A stretch of DNA of 64,000 nucleotides from Staphylococcus delphini (GTDB taxonomy: Bacteria > Bacillota > Bacilli > Staphylococcales > Staphylococcaceae): NCBI RefSeq assembly GCF_900636325.1, contig NZ_LR134263.1, positions 2,356,001 through 2,420,000 of the forward strand, read 5' to 3'. The position numbers and the translations under genes were made by a program. The notes beneath the pieces are model-generated. The model saw only the letters and a list, made by a program, of their open reading frames with translations, was not told the DNA's origin and made no database searches. Below, one piece after another: positions 8,756 through 17,756 of this stretch; the first letter of the stretch is position 1, and every line of letters starts with the position of its first letter.

Positions 8756-9625
8756 TTATTCGATATCTTCAATGTGTAAATATGTCTTAAACACATTAAT
8801 AAATGAACTGACTTGAGGTAACTGTACCATACTCATGTCATAGCTTAAATACGTAGAACGGACTAAAGATTGTTCTTCTACGTCCACTTTTAACATTGCA
8901 AACTGAGAGGTATCTAAGTCTTTTATCATAATTTCCGGTAAAATCGTCACCCCAACGCCACTTAACAACAACGCTTTACACGTCGCCACTTGGTCCACCT
9001 TAATGCGTGCATGATAATCTTGAGACATATGCTGTTGATACCATGTCTTGATTTGATTAATATAGACCGGGTCTGCTTGAAACTCAATAAAAGGTAGCTT
9101 ATGTAATTCAGTTTCTTTATTTTTAGGATAGATGAAATAATGTTGATCATCCATCAAATGGTCATTGTGCATATTTAACAATTGATTCCCTCTCACGATC
9201 ATAATATGGTAATCATTATGGTTCGCTTTAATATGTTCACTAGAGCCGACTTGTAATTGAATTTCAACATTTGGAAACTCCGCAGTGTACCGGTTCAATA
9301 CTTCTGGCAATACCGTTTGACCGACTAAAGAGGAACAACCAATCGATAATGTCCCATTAATCGCACCGACATGCGCCTTAATTTTATCTTGAAATAGACG
9401 CTCTTGTTTCAGCATCGATTTCGCATGAGCAATGACCATCGCACCTTCCGTCGTCGTAATCAGCTGTTTTTTCGTACGGATAAAAATGTCCACACCAAAA
9501 TGACGTTCAATAGATTTCAAACGTTGGGTCACAGCAGGTTGTGAAATATAAAGACGTTCAGCCGCTTTTCTCAGTGTGCGTGTTTCATCTAAAGTAATTA
9601 ATAACCGATAATCATCAATTTTCAT
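8756..9625 (-). CDS. LysR-type transcriptional regulator
   Basis: A 289-aa LysR-family regulator. Residues 1-60 are the winged helix-turn-helix (LRKAAERLYISQPAVTQRLK is the recognition region), and residues 90-285 form the periplasmic-binding-like effector domain beginning TLSIGCSSLVG. The ATG follows GAGGAGG at 8 nt. The downstream MFS gene in the same orientation is the obvious candidate target, although LysR proteins usually act on a divergent gene and none lies here. Effector unknown. Confidence 0.85.
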   Translation of the reverse strand: MKIDDYRLLITLDETRTLRKAAERLYISQPAVTQRLKSIERHFGVDIFIRTKKQLITTTEGAMVIAHAKSMLKQERLFQDKIKAHVGAINGTLSIGCSSLVGQTVLPEVLNRYTAEFPNVEIQLQVGSSEHIKANHNDYHIMIVRGNQLLNMHNDHLMDDQHYFIYPKNKETELHKLPFIEFQADPVYINQIKTWYQQHMSQDYHARIKVDQVATCKALLLSGVGVTILPEIMIKDLDTSQFAMLKVDVEEQSLVRSTYLSYDMSMVQLPQVSSFINVFKTYLHIEDIE

Positions 9626-9640
9626 CGTACAGCCTCCTCA

Positions 9641-9679
9641 AAAATAAAAGAAACACTAGACAAGATATTTGTCCAGTGT
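9641..9679 (-). terminator. Terminator of the DUF402 gene
   Basis: On the minus strand ACACTGGACAA pairs with TTGTCTAGTGT around a short loop, followed by TTCTTTTATTTTT. It lies just upstream of the LysR gene and separates the two transcripts. Confidence 0.75.
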
Positions 9680-9713
9680 GCAGAAATCCTTTCACAGCAC
9701 ACAGTGGTGGTTG

Positions 9714-10310
9714 CTACGGTGTGTGAAAACCATCTCCATTTGATGTTTCAAACTGTTTATACTTTTCTTGCTTTTGATATTTGCGATTAATTTTGTGGTA
9801 ACAATACATTGCCTTCTTTTGTATACTCTCAAAATCCTCATCAATTTGAATCATTAATTGATGTGCAATCACATAAGCTTCATGATATTGTTTTCGCGTA
9901 ATTTGATTCGATTTCAAGGCTCGCTCTAAGTCTTCTTGGTCGACAAGCTCATATTGGCCATCTGGTAGAGCAAGCACATCTAAACATAAATCAATCGTTC
10001 GTGCCTTACCTTTTTGTATAATATTTTTTAAATTAATATCAAAATAGTATTGTAAAGGTTGTCCTTTGTCATCAAACATTACTGTCATGCTGTAACGCTT
10101 TTTCTCTGGCAGGATTTGTAGCCATTGATAGCCATCGTCAGCTACTACCATTCGTTGATTTACAACAGTCACCTCTAAAGGATCTCTCACCTTTTTAATT
10201 GAAATTAAACCTATTATGCCTTTAAATTTATTATTATTGACTTTAACTTCGATATAATCATGGTCTAAGAGGCGACGCCAGTGACGTTTGTCAATATATT
10301 TCACTTTCAC
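9714..10310 (-). CDS. DUF402 domain protein
   Basis: A roughly 198-aa soluble protein of the DUF402 fold (FomD-like/nucleoside phosphatase-like barrel). Characteristic pieces are the WLQILPEKKRYSMTVMFDD region and the following YYFDINL segment, with the DLCLDVL motif; acidic residues here are the expected metal ligands. The C-terminal 70 residues are a basic helical extension. The start is uncertain. The frame stays open to 10370, but AGGGAG lies 9 nt before a GTG at 10310, and that start gives VKVKYIDKRHW. An ATG at 10334 has no ribosome binding site. Confidence 0.65.
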   Translation of the reverse strand: MKVKYIDKRHWRRLLDHDYIEVKVNNNKFKGIIGLISIKKVRDPLEVTVVNQRMVVADDGYQWLQILPEKKRYSMTVMFDDKGQPLQYYFDINLKNIIQKGKARTIDLCLDVLALPDGQYELVDQEDLERALKSNQITRKQYHEAYVIAHQLMIQIDEDFESIQKKAMYCYHKINRKYQKQEKYKQFETSNGDGFHTP

Positions 10311-10436
10311 AGCCACCAACTCCCTTTTTTTCATTATATATAAATCGAAGTAGGATGTCACTTGTTGCAACTAGCCAATCATACAAAATTCATAGCGAAT
10401 TTAATCAAAAACATGATAAACACGTACTCGAGCACC

Positions 10437-10532
10437 TTATTTTTTACTCAGATGATCTACACGTTTTGATGCATAAGATTCAAAATCAACATCGCGCAGA
10501 TGCGGCAAGTCTCTGGAAAAGCGTAATCTGAT
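10437..10532 (-). pseudogene. Possible C-terminal remnant of a lost gene
   Basis: The minus strand reads 31 codons that look protein-like, ending SYASKRVDHLSKK and a TAA stop. A stop codon lies immediately upstream and there is no start codon or ribosome binding site. It sits in a 320-nt gap between the DUF402 gene and the cupin terminator. This could be a decayed gene end or chance. Confidence 0.25.
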
Positions 10533-10586
10533 TCAAGTATTTTTTATGTTTCGTTTACGGCTTCACTATCAATGACGACAACAAAA

Positions 10587-10619
10587 AAGACCGACAAGAC
10601 ATCACATCTCATCAGCCTT
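10587..10619 (-). terminator. Terminator of the cupin gene
   Basis: On the minus strand GGCTGATGAGAT pairs along its length (with wobbles) with GTCTTGTCGGTC and is followed by six T residues. It begins about 14 nt after the cupin gene stop. Confidence 0.65.
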
Positions 10620-10632
10620 TCTAACAAATCGA

Positions 10633-11112
10633 TTAATCCACTAAAACCTTCGCATATTGACGTATGATTTCCTCATGTTCCGGATACCATGCTAACAATT
10701 CCGCTTGTGTAAACAACTCAAAATGCTCAAATTGAAACGCAGGCTGCACCATACATCCGACAACCGCAAAGGTATTTTCACATTCAATAGATGACGCAAA
10801 TATCGTCCCTTTTGGCACCACATATTGCAATACATCTCCGTCCGCGACATTCGGACCTAATTGCACGGCACGATACGTATGATCTGGAAAAATCAAATGA
10901 ATCGTCAACGTCTCACCGGCATGATAATACCAAATCTCGTCCGCATCAATACGATGGAAATGTGAAATATTTTTATCCTCTAACAGAAAATAAATGCTAG
11001 AATAATGCGGTCTTTCATTCGTCGTATCCGGACTTAAAATCGTTTGACGATAATAGCCCCCTTCTGGATGAGGGGTTAATTCTAAATGGCGCACCCAATC
11101 TTGTGCTTCCAT
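10633..11112 (-). CDS. Cupin family protein, DUF985 (Cupin_5)
   Basis: A 159-aa single-domain cupin. The beginning HLELTPHPEGGYYRQT and the SSIYFLLEDKNISHFHRIDADEIW motif are diagnostic of the DUF985 family; the His residues of SHFHRID and the Glu of DEIWYYH would line the barrel as metal or ligand contacts. Function of the family is unsettled; relatives have been linked to sugar-like ligands. It lies 18 nt after yebC on the same strand, so it probably shares that transcript. Confidence 0.85.
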   Translation of the reverse strand: MEAQDWVRHLELTPHPEGGYYRQTILSPDTTNERPHYSSIYFLLEDKNISHFHRIDADEIWYYHAGETLTIHLIFPDHTYRAVQLGPNVADGDVLQYVVPKGTIFASSIECENTFAVVGCMVQPAFQFEHFELFTQAELLAWYPEHEEIIRQYAKVLVD

Positions 11113-11130
11113 GGCATTGACCTCCAGTGA

Positions 11131-11847
11131 CTATGCAAGTTCTACATTATGATAAACGTGTTGAACGTCTTCTAATTCTTCTAATACATCGATTAATTTC
11201 TCAAATGTGTCTTGATCTTCTGCTGAAAGTTGAACTTCCGTTTGTGGTAACATTTCAAGTTCAGCAACTTCAAATGATGTCACACCTAATTGGACTAATG
11301 CTTTTTGGACAGTCGCAAATTGATCAGGCTCTGCGTATACAATCGTTAAACCGCCTTCTTCAATGACGTCACGGACATCAATATCATTTTCCATTAAAGC
11401 TTCAAGCACGGTATCCGCATCAAAGCCTTCAAATGCAAACGTCGCCGTATGGTCAAACATATAAGCCACTGAGCCAGATACGCCCATATTTCCGCCGTTT
11501 TTACCGAAAGCTGCTCTCACATCAGAAGCTGTACGATTGACGTTGTTCGTTAAGGCATCCACAATCACCATCGAACCACTTGGACCGAAACCTTCATAGC
11601 GAAGCGCATCGAAGTCTTCCTCGCCGCCACCTTTCGCTTTTTCAATCGCTCTATCAATAATATGGTTGGGTACAGAATAAGTTTTTGCGCGTTCAAGGAC
11701 AAATTTTAACTGTTGGTTTGACTCAGGATCGGGTTCACCTGATTTCGCCGCTACATAAATTTCTTTACCAAATTTAGCGTAAATACGACTTGTATTTTTG
11801 TCTTTTTGCGCTTTCTTTTCTTTAATATTATTCCATTTACGTCCCAT
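11131..11847 (-). CDS. yebC: YebC/PmpR family protein (transcription or translation factor)
   Basis: A 238-aa protein of the YebC/TACO1 family. Members were described as DNA-binding regulators and more recently as factors that relieve ribosome stalling on difficult sequences. The N-terminus [16 protein letters not shown] matches the YebC signature, with the GGGEEDF and YEGFGPSG motifs near residues 80-95. The start at 11847 gives the usual 238 aa; a frame-extending ATG at 11856 is unlikely since GATGGAAG lies 4 nt before 11847. The cupin gene follows. Confidence 0.93.
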   Translation of the reverse strand: MGRKWNNIKEKKAQKDKNTSRIYAKFGKEIYVAAKSGEPDPESNQQLKFVLERAKTYSVPNHIIDRAIEKAKGGGEEDFDALRYEGFGPSGSMVIVDALTNNVNRTASDVRAAFGKNGGNMGVSGSVAYMFDHTATFAFEGFDADTVLEALMENDIDVRDVIEEGGLTIVYAEPDQFATVQKALVQLGVTSFEVAELEMLPQTEVQLSAEDQDTFEKLIDVLEELEDVQHVYHNVELA

Positions 11848-11922
11848 GACTTCCATCTCGCTTTCAAATACTTTTTTGAGTACCCTTTATTATACATGTA
11901 AAATTTAGACTATGGCAACATT

Positions 11923-12927
11923 CTAAATAGGAATGGGGTGTTCAAACAGTTGTCGAGCGACGGATTGTGCCGTATGAATATCCTCTGCGCCATATACTAA
12001 TAGCCGTCCATCTTGATACAATGTCATGTCACACGCTTCAAGTCGAAAGCGTTTAACGAAAGGATTATCAATCAAAATTGCAACTTCTTTACTTATCGCT
12101 GCTTCAAATTGTTCTGGAGCCAATCTAAACTGAAATACGCCACCACATAACAATTGCGTAGATTTGAGTTGTTTATTTTGTAGACGCATGAACTGATGCT
12201 GAGCACATACGGGACAGTCCGCTTCTTTAAGACTTTGAATCGAGATCTTTTTCACTTTACCTTGATGAATATCACTTGTTGTCATTTGGTAAGAAAAATC
12301 ACCATGCATCAAGTAATAAAAGACTTCTGCCACGACAAAACTACTCGCCAAATGAACAGCGGGTGGCAAGACGCCGTTAAGGTCACAACTTTCCATCGTC
12401 TCAGGCACATCCGGCATCACACAATGTAAACAAGGACCGTCATGACTAATAGGAAAGACACTCAGCTGACTTCCCACAACTGCACCATAAATATAAGGAA
12501 TATCCAATTTTCGTGTCGCTTCATTCACTAAATAACGTGTTTCAAAACGATCCAAGCCATCAAGTACGATGTCTGGTTGGAGTTCCTCGAGAATGCCTTC
12601 AATATTCCGTGCTGTCACTTCTTCGTATAACGGTTCGATTGTGACTTCATGATTCATCATCGCGAGTCGTTCCTTTAGCGCAAATACTTTCGGCTTCATC
12701 GCTTCAGCATCTGCTTCAACATAGCCGCTTTGACGATGTAAGTTAGATAGATGCACCACATCTTTATCGACGATGGTCAGTTTGCCGACACCACTTCTCA
12801 CCAGTTGTTCTGCAATACCACTTCCCAAAGCACCGACACCGATGACAAAGACGTGCAATTGTTGTAACTGACGTTGGCTCTGTTCTCCAAAATGTGGGAA
12901 GCGGATTTGTCTATGATAGCGTGTCAT
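11923..12927 (-). CDS. thiF: ThiS adenylyltransferase ThiF (E1-like)
   Basis: A 334-aa E1-like enzyme that adenylates the C-terminal Gly of the sulfur carrier ThiS so it can receive sulfur for thiazole synthesis. The nucleotide loop is GVGALGSG (residues 31-38), the acidic and Arg residues follow at SNLHRQ, and the substrate Asp is in DGLDRFETR. Zn-binding pairs HCVMPD and CPVCAQ surround residues 184 and 239. The C-terminal 80 residues are an extra domain, perhaps rhodanese-like but without a clear active-site loop. It overlaps thiG by one base (TAATG). Confidence 0.9.
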   Translation of the reverse strand: MTRYHRQIRFPHFGEQSQRQLQQLHVFVIGVGALGSGIAEQLVRSGVGKLTIVDKDVVHLSNLHRQSGYVEADAEAMKPKVFALKERLAMMNHEVTIEPLYEEVTARNIEGILEELQPDIVLDGLDRFETRYLVNEATRKLDIPYIYGAVVGSQLSVFPISHDGPCLHCVMPDVPETMESCDLNGVLPPAVHLASSFVVAEVFYYLMHGDFSYQMTTSDIHQGKVKKISIQSLKEADCPVCAQHQFMRLQNKQLKSTQLLCGGVFQFRLAPEQFEAAISKEVAILIDNPFVKRFRLEACDMTLYQDGRLLVYGAEDIHTAQSVARQLFEHPIPI

Positions 12928-13694
12928 TATAAAAAGCCTAGCCCCTCTGATGGACTTGATTGAACTGCATTATAACGAATCGGAATACGCCCTGCTTCAT
13001 AGCTCAGACGCCCCGCTTCAATGCCTTTTTTCATCGCTTCGGCCATTTTCACGGGATCTTGTGCACGGGATACAGCTGAATTGAGCAAAATCGCATCTGC
13101 ACCAAGTTCCATCGCTTCGGCACAGTCTTTTGCTGAACCAATCCCTGCATCTACAATGACCGGTACTTCACATTTTTCGATGATATAACGTAAATTCAAT
13201 GGGTTAGTAATACCGCGTCCTGTCCCAATCGGAGAAGCAAGTGGCATCACCGCATGAACACCTAAACTTTCGAGTCGCTTAGCTAACACGACATCATCTG
13301 AAATGTATGGGCAAACAATATAACCCTTTTCTAATAAAATTTCACACGCTTTGTACGTTTCGAGTGGGTCTGGAAGTAATGTATCATCATCGCCAATCAC
13401 TTCGACCTTAATCATGTCACACACGCCAGCTTCACGCGCTAATTCAGCAATACGCACCGCTTCTTCTGCTGTTTTTGCTCCTGCTGTATTAGGAAATGTC
13501 GTAAACTTTGATAAATCGACATTCGCTAGAGGGTTCGGTAAATTTCGGTCATATAAACTTATACGTCGCACCGCAAATGTGAGCACTTCTGTTTCTGATG
13601 CTTCAATCGCCTTAGACTGGATGGCTTCGTTTTCAAATTTGCCTGTTCCTAAAAATAATCTCGAGTTGAATGTTAAATCTCCAATTTTAAACAT
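12927..13694 (-). CDS. thiG: Thiazole synthase ThiG
   Basis: A 255-aa (beta/alpha)8 enzyme that builds the thiazole phosphate ring from deoxyxylulose phosphate, the ThiS thiocarboxylate and dehydroglycine. The Schiff-base lysine lies in [11 protein letters not shown] (about residue 97), and the phosphate site is GTGRGITNP and [11 protein letters not shown]. Length equals the family norm. It sits three bases after thiS and overlaps thiF, inside the riboswitch-controlled operon. Confidence 0.97.
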   Translation of the reverse strand: MFKIGDLTFNSRLFLGTGKFENEAIQSKAIEASETEVLTFAVRRISLYDRNLPNPLANVDLSKFTTFPNTAGAKTAEEAVRIAELAREAGVCDMIKVEVIGDDDTLLPDPLETYKACEILLEKGYIVCPYISDDVVLAKRLESLGVHAVMPLASPIGTGRGITNPLNLRYIIEKCEVPVIVDAGIGSAKDCAEAMELGADAILLNSAVSRAQDPVKMAEAMKKGIEAGRLSYEAGRIPIRYNAVQSSPSEGLGFL

Positions 13695-13697
13695 CTG

Positions 13698-13898
13698 TTA
13701 ACCGCCTCCTACAAATTCTAACACTTCTAATCGATCATCTTGCCGTACTTCAGTTGTGGCCCATGCCGAACGTTTCACGACTGTTGCATTACGTTCGACT
13801 GCCATCCGTTTCGCTTCAATACCGTAATGGTCTAAAATGTCTTGTACCGTTGTGCCTTCTTCAAATTGTTGCCGTTCTCCATTTACAAAAACTTCCAT
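13698..13898 (-). CDS. thiS: Sulfur carrier protein ThiS
   Basis: A 66-aa ubiquitin-like protein whose C-terminal GlyGly (LEFVGGG) is adenylated by ThiF and converted to a thiocarboxylate that donates sulfur to ThiG. The ATG follows the tenI stop directly (TGAATG) and GAAGGTGAA lies just upstream. Length and ending are as expected. Confidence 0.95.
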   Translation of the reverse strand: MEVFVNGERQQFEEGTTVQDILDHYGIEAKRMAVERNATVVKRSAWATTEVRQDDRLEVLEFVGGG

Positions 13899-14489
13899 TC
13901 ATTTCACCTTCTTTAATGACCAATTATCAATCATCTTTTCAAACTGTTGAAGCTTATGTCCAAATGCACTGCTCATACACGCAATTCCTGTAAAATGAGA
14001 CGATATCTGTTGTACTGTGTCAGCTGTGATGCCTCCCAATGCCACTACTGGAAAATCAATAGCCAAAACTTCATCCATTTCAAGTTGTGTGCGCGGTGGC
14101 AAGTCAGGTTTTGACGAAGTGGGAAAAAGGTGTCCGAATAACACAAAATCTAAATGTTGCGCTTTTGCATTACGAACCATCGCTGCTGAATGTGTCGACA
14201 TACTCACTTGATAATGCGGGTGTGCTTCTTTTAATGATGCAGCACGTTGATCCCCCTCTTTAAAATGCACATTTGAAATGCCGAGTTCTGCCGCTAATGC
14301 TATGTCCGTATGTATGATGACTTTAGATTTTGGAAAGTCGTTCGCCAATAATCGGATGAGCCATTGCTTGAGTGCGTGTCGATTCATTGGCGTCCGTATA
14401 ATGACACCTGCGATCCGATTTTCAATAACACAGAGTCTTTTGATATGCCAGTCGTCTAATACAACATACGGTGTAATCACAATGATCAT
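13899..14489 (-). CDS. tenI: TenI/ThiE-like thiazole tautomerase
   Basis: A 196-aa TIM-barrel of the thiamine phosphate synthase superfamily. The operon position next to thiS-thiG-thiF and the short length favour TenI, which aromatises the thiazole tautomer made by ThiG, over ThiE itself. Visible motifs are VSMSTHS (phosphate-side region), FVLFGHLFPTSSKP (near 116-129; the family's GPIFPT-like loop) and ALGGITADT. The His in the VSMSTHS segment is the likely acid/base residue. GGGAGG precedes the ATG. It is the first gene behind the TPP riboswitch. A ThiE role cannot be excluded. Confidence 0.8.
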   Translation of the reverse strand: MIIVITPYVVLDDWHIKRLCVIENRIAGVIIRTPMNRHALKQWLIRLLANDFPKSKVIIHTDIALAAELGISNVHFKEGDQRAASLKEAHPHYQVSMSTHSAAMVRNAKAQHLDFVLFGHLFPTSSKPDLPPRTQLEMDEVLAIDFPVVALGGITADTVQQISSHFTGIACMSSAFGHKLQQFEKMIDNWSLKKVK

Positions 14490-14516
14490 CGCCTTATCCC
14501 TCCCTTGCTATTTACA

Positions 14517-14557
14517 ATAAAAAAACTACTTCCCCATTTTTTACAACAGAAAAGTAG
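14517..14557 (-). terminator. Terminator of the TPP riboswitch expression platform
   Basis: On the minus strand CTACTTTTC pairs with GGGGAAGTAG (two G-U pairs) and is followed by a run of seven or more T residues, 28 nt before tenI. Placed just downstream of the aptamer, it should form when TPP is bound and end transcription early. Confidence 0.8.
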
Positions 14558-14578
14558 CCTCACTTGACACGAATACAG

Positions 14579-14670
14579 CCACTTTCCTACGCCAGTACGA
14601 ACTGGATCAGGTTCAGGAATTTTGAAATCAACATTTCAATCTCAGCCATTATGAACGGCACTTCCAGTGG
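14579..14670 (-). promoter_or_regulatory. TPP riboswitch (THI element)
   Basis: Read on the minus strand, the aptamer runs from the P1 arm CCACTGGAAG through GGCTGAGAT (the pyrimidine-sensor CTGAGA bulge) to GAACCTGATCCAGTTCG and GGCGTAGG (the pyrophosphate-sensor arm), closing with GAAAGTGG. These are the conserved THI-box elements. A terminator follows, so thiamine pyrophosphate should switch off the tenI-thiS-thiG-thiF operon by premature termination. Confidence 0.95.
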
Positions 14671-14693
14671 ATTGTTTCAAATATGCAATTGTT

Positions 14694-15314
14694 TTATCGT
14701 TTCATGATACGAGCTAATTCTAACACATAACGAATAATGTGGAAAAGGTTTATAAATAAATTAAAGCCTAATTCTCGTGGTGAAAACTGACCTCGCTTCA
14801 TACGATTGAAGTCATAAAGTGTATACAGTAAAAATAGTAATAACCCGACAACTGCAATGATCATGTAATAAACTGGGCTGTGAATCCACCAACCTACAAG
14901 ACCTGCTAAAATCAGTGCGATTAATGTCACAAATAAATATCTTCCTAAGCTCGACGCATCTTTAATCCAAAAATAACCGAGGATACCAAAAATAACGAAT
15001 CCAGACACGGCTAAAATCACCATATTGAAAAATAAGCGCGCGCCTAAGTCTTGTAATGTATACATAAATGCCGCATAAGATAATAATCCGACGACAATCG
15101 TATAAATGTGAGAAATAATCGGGCCACTAAAGCGCACACGTTGAAATACCATTGATGCTAAGATTAAGACGAGTAGTCCGATAGAGAGTGGTTGTCGCCA
15201 AGCTATCGGTAAAAATTGTCCGAAATATGTTGAAATCCCAAAAATCAGCCAATAATACATAAAAAACAACCATACTTTAGCATAAGCAGAACGGGATTGA
15301 TTTTGTGTTGCCAT
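14694..15314 (-). CDS. Bax inhibitor-1/YccA-like membrane protein
   Basis: A 206-aa protein with seven hydrophobic segments. The layout (short N-terminus, closely spaced helices, then LLFLLYTLYDFNRMKRGQ near residues 160-177 and a last segment NLFHIIRYVLELARIM) is that of the Bax inhibitor-1 family, whose members form pH-sensitive calcium leak channels. The usual motif with Asp in TLYDFNR is present. It lies next to the LysM-CHAP gene as in S. aureus. Physiological role in staphylococci unknown. Confidence 0.75.
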   Translation of the reverse strand: MATQNQSRSAYAKVWLFFMYYWLIFGISTYFGQFLPIAWRQPLSIGLLVLILASMVFQRVRFSGPIISHIYTIVVGLLSYAAFMYTLQDLGARLFFNMVILAVSGFVIFGILGYFWIKDASSLGRYLFVTLIALILAGLVGWWIHSPVYYMIIAVVGLLLFLLYTLYDFNRMKRGQFSPRELGFNLFINLFHIIRYVLELARIMKR

Positions 15315-15519
15315 CTCATTTTGCCTCCTTTCCTTCTATTTTACGATATGTTACAGCAGAATCAAATGTAGAAATGATACAACTATTCCATTGAGAAACG
15401 ATACATTTATATTACAAAAACTTTAATTATCTCAAAAGATTTGCAAGTCAAATTTTCTACAAATTGGATAGTGACAACATTTAAGTACTATACGATAACA
15501 CAACTATATTTTTTGCAAT

Positions 15520-15536
15520 ATTACAGATTCGTAACA
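15520..15536 (-). promoter_or_regulatory. Probable WalR (YycF) box
   Basis: The minus strand reads TGTTAC-GAATC-TGTAAT, an exact match to the WalR consensus TGTWAH-N5-TGTWAH. It lies 119 nt before the LysM-CHAP gene in a 340-nt otherwise empty intergenic region. WalRK controls cell-wall hydrolase genes of this type in S. aureus. Whether it acts toward the BI-1 gene too is unknown. Confidence 0.7.
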
Positions 15537-15654
15537 TCTCCCCTATATGATTATATTTTTGTTATCATAATGATTGAATTAATAATCAAATTACACATTT
15601 CGTTATTCATTGCTCAACAGATATTATCATTCGTGTAAATAAGGAGGCAATACA

Positions 15655-16482
15655 TTGAAAAAACTCGCATTTGCATGTACGTTGACTTCAGGTGCGGCAG
15701 CCGTCGCTATGTTCAATCATCAAGATGCCGACGCGTCAACACAATATACAGTCCAATCTGGTGATTCACTTTGGTCCATCGCGCAAAAATATGGCACGAC
15801 AGTTGATGCACTTAAGCAATCCAATCAATTACAAAACAACATGATCTTCCCAGGCCAAGTCTTATCTATCGGTGGCGGCAGTGGTGCGCAATCTTCTGCG
15901 ACTGTACCACAACAAACTGGAGGCGCATACACTGTACAAGCTGGCGAATCTTTAAATATTATTGCCACAAAATATGGTGTATCTGTTCAAGACTTAATGC
16001 GTGCTAACGGATTAACGAGCTACTTAATCCATCCTAACCAACAACTTCAAATCCCTGGTGGTAACAGGGGCGGCACTGCACCAAAAACAGGTGGCGCCGG
16101 CGGAACAGGTAGCATCTCAACAATCGGCCAATTCAACACACCTACATTTAACCATCAAAACTTATACGATTGGGGTCAATGTACGTATTATGTATTTGAT
16201 CGTCGTGCACAAATCGGTCAACCTATTAGTACGTATTGGTGGAACGCTGATCATTGGGCAGCTAATGCCGCAGCAGATGGTTATACAGTAGACCATAATC
16301 CAACAACTGGTTCAATTATGCAAAACTTTGAAGGTCCTGTGGGTCACGTGGCTTTTGTTGAACGTGTGAACTATGATGGTAGTATTTTAATTTCAGAAAT
16401 GAACTACAATACACCACCAGGACAACAAGATTATCGCACAATTCCAGCATCAATTGCTTCATCATACAATTATATTCATTAA
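15655..16482 (+). CDS. Secreted LysM-CHAP peptidoglycan hydrolase (SsaA/Sle1-like)
   Basis: A 275-aa secreted wall hydrolase. Residues 1-27 form a signal peptide ending DADAS. Two LysM domains follow (YTVQSGDSLWSIAQKYG near 31-47 and YTVQAGESLNIIATKYG near 92-108), then a Gly-rich linker and a C-terminal CHAP amidase/endopeptidase domain. The catalytic Cys is in YDWGQCTYYV and the His in GHVAFVE. LysM binds glycan, while CHAP cuts the peptide. Translation starts at TTG 15655 because AAGGAGG is 8 nt upstream and no ATG fits. S. aureus has a similar protein in the same place, beside pitA. A terminator follows. Confidence 0.92.
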   Translation: MKKLAFACTLTSGAAAVAMFNHQDADASTQYTVQSGDSLWSIAQKYGTTVDALKQSNQLQNNMIFPGQVLSIGGGSGAQSSATVPQQTGGAYTVQAGESLNIIATKYGVSVQDLMRANGLTSYLIHPNQQLQIPGGNRGGTAPKTGGAGGTGSISTIGQFNTPTFNHQNLYDWGQCTYYVFDRRAQIGQPISTYWWNADHWAANAAADGYTVDHNPTTGSIMQNFEGPVGHVAFVERVNYDGSILISEMNYNTPPGQQDYRTIPASIASSYNYIH

Positions 16483-16496
16483 TATTGCGAAGAGAG

Positions 16497-16541
16497 AGAT
16501 TAACTAAGGTGTTTTTGGACATCATTGGTTAATCTTTTTTG
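16497..16541 (+). terminator. Terminator after the LysM-CHAP gene
   Basis: AGATTAAC (16497-16504) pairs with GTTAATCT (16528-16535), with further G-U pairing inside, followed by six T residues. Confidence 0.8.
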
Positions 16542-16691
16542 TTGCCCTTTTAACGAAAATGCACATTGTGTTTTTGTAGTTTGTCAAAAGCTGTGCGACG
16601 TTTGAGAGCACCCTCATTATCCTTGCCAGAGCATCACGACGATACTTTTGTCACAATAAGAACTTTGTACTACTCCCCAAATAATTGACAT

Positions 16692-16720
16692 CAAAAAAAG
16701 CCGAGACATACATCTCAGCT
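16692..16720 (-). terminator. Terminator of the pitR-pitA operon
   Basis: On the minus strand AGCTGAGA pairs with TCTCGGCT and is followed by seven T residues; it begins 21 nt after the pitA stop. Confidence 0.8.
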
Positions 16721-16740
16721 CTTTGCTTATATATTTATCA

Positions 16741-17742
16741 TTATAAGAATAAATTTAAAATGAAGTAAAAAATACCAGCAATCAATGCAGAAATAGGTAA
16801 TGTAATCACCCATGTCACAATCATTCGTTTAGCTGTATTCCAATGCACACCTTTAATTCGGTTAGATGAGCCCACACCGAGAATTGAAGATGAAACGACG
16901 TGTGTTGTTGACAATGGAAAATGTAACGATGATGCCACAAAGATCGTTAACGCGGATGCTAAGTCTGCTGACGCCCCATTTGCAGGACGGATTTTCATGA
17001 TATTGCCACCGACAGTTTTAATAATTTTCCAACCACCGACTGCTGTACCTAAGCCCATTGCAGCAGCACAGGCCACTTTTACCCATAATGCTGGCTCGAC
17101 ACTTGTTTGCATATTTGCTACGATTAATGCCATTGTAATGATACCCATTGACTTTTGCGCATCATTCGTCCCGTGTGAGAACGACTGTAACGACGCTGTG
17201 AAAATTTGGAAAATACGGAAGTTACGATTCGCACGTGTCAAATTCGCATTTCTAAATACACGTTTGACAATCGTATACATGATAAAACCGACAACGAACG
17301 CGATCACAGGCGATAAAATTAACACAAGCACGATTTTTGTAAAACCTTGATAGTGTAATACATCAACTGAACCTGCAGAAGCAATCGCCGCACCAGCAAT
17401 TGCACCGATTAACGCATGTGAAGACGAACTCGGTATACCGTAAAACCAAGTGACTAAATTCCACACAATTGCAGCTAATATCGCGGATAATACAACGATG
17501 AGACCATTATCTAAAGTAAATGGATCCACAATTTCTTTTGTAATCGTTGAAGCCACACCTGTAAATGTCAAAGCACCAATAAAGTTCATGATAGCTGCTA
17601 AGAAAATGGCTTGTCTTGGCGTTAAGGCACGTGTCGATACCGCTGTCGCTACTGCATTCGCTGTATCGTGAAATCCGTTAATAAAATCAAATAATAACGA
17701 AAAGATAATGATAGCTACTGTAATAAGCAACAAAAACTCCAT
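16741..17742 (-). CDS. pitA: Low-affinity inorganic phosphate transporter (Pit family)
   Basis: A 333-aa Pit-family symporter that imports metal-phosphate with protons. Both family repeat signatures are present: GFHDTANAVAT near residues 23-33 and SFSHGTNDAQKSMG near 192-205, the two halves of the inverted-repeat transport core. About ten hydrophobic segments fit the family. It follows pitR by 14 nt on the same strand; the two form one operon, as in S. aureus. Confidence 0.95.
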   Translation of the reverse strand: MEFLLLITVAIIIFSLLFDFINGFHDTANAVATAVSTRALTPRQAIFLAAIMNFIGALTFTGVASTITKEIVDPFTLDNGLIVVLSAILAAIVWNLVTWFYGIPSSSSHALIGAIAGAAIASAGSVDVLHYQGFTKIVLVLILSPVIAFVVGFIMYTIVKRVFRNANLTRANRNFRIFQIFTASLQSFSHGTNDAQKSMGIITMALIVANMQTSVEPALWVKVACAAAMGLGTAVGGWKIIKTVGGNIMKIRPANGASADLASALTIFVASSLHFPLSTTHVVSSSILGVGSSNRIKGVHWNTAKRMIVTWVITLPISALIAGIFYFILNLFL

Positions 17743-17756
17743 AAATGAGGACTCCC

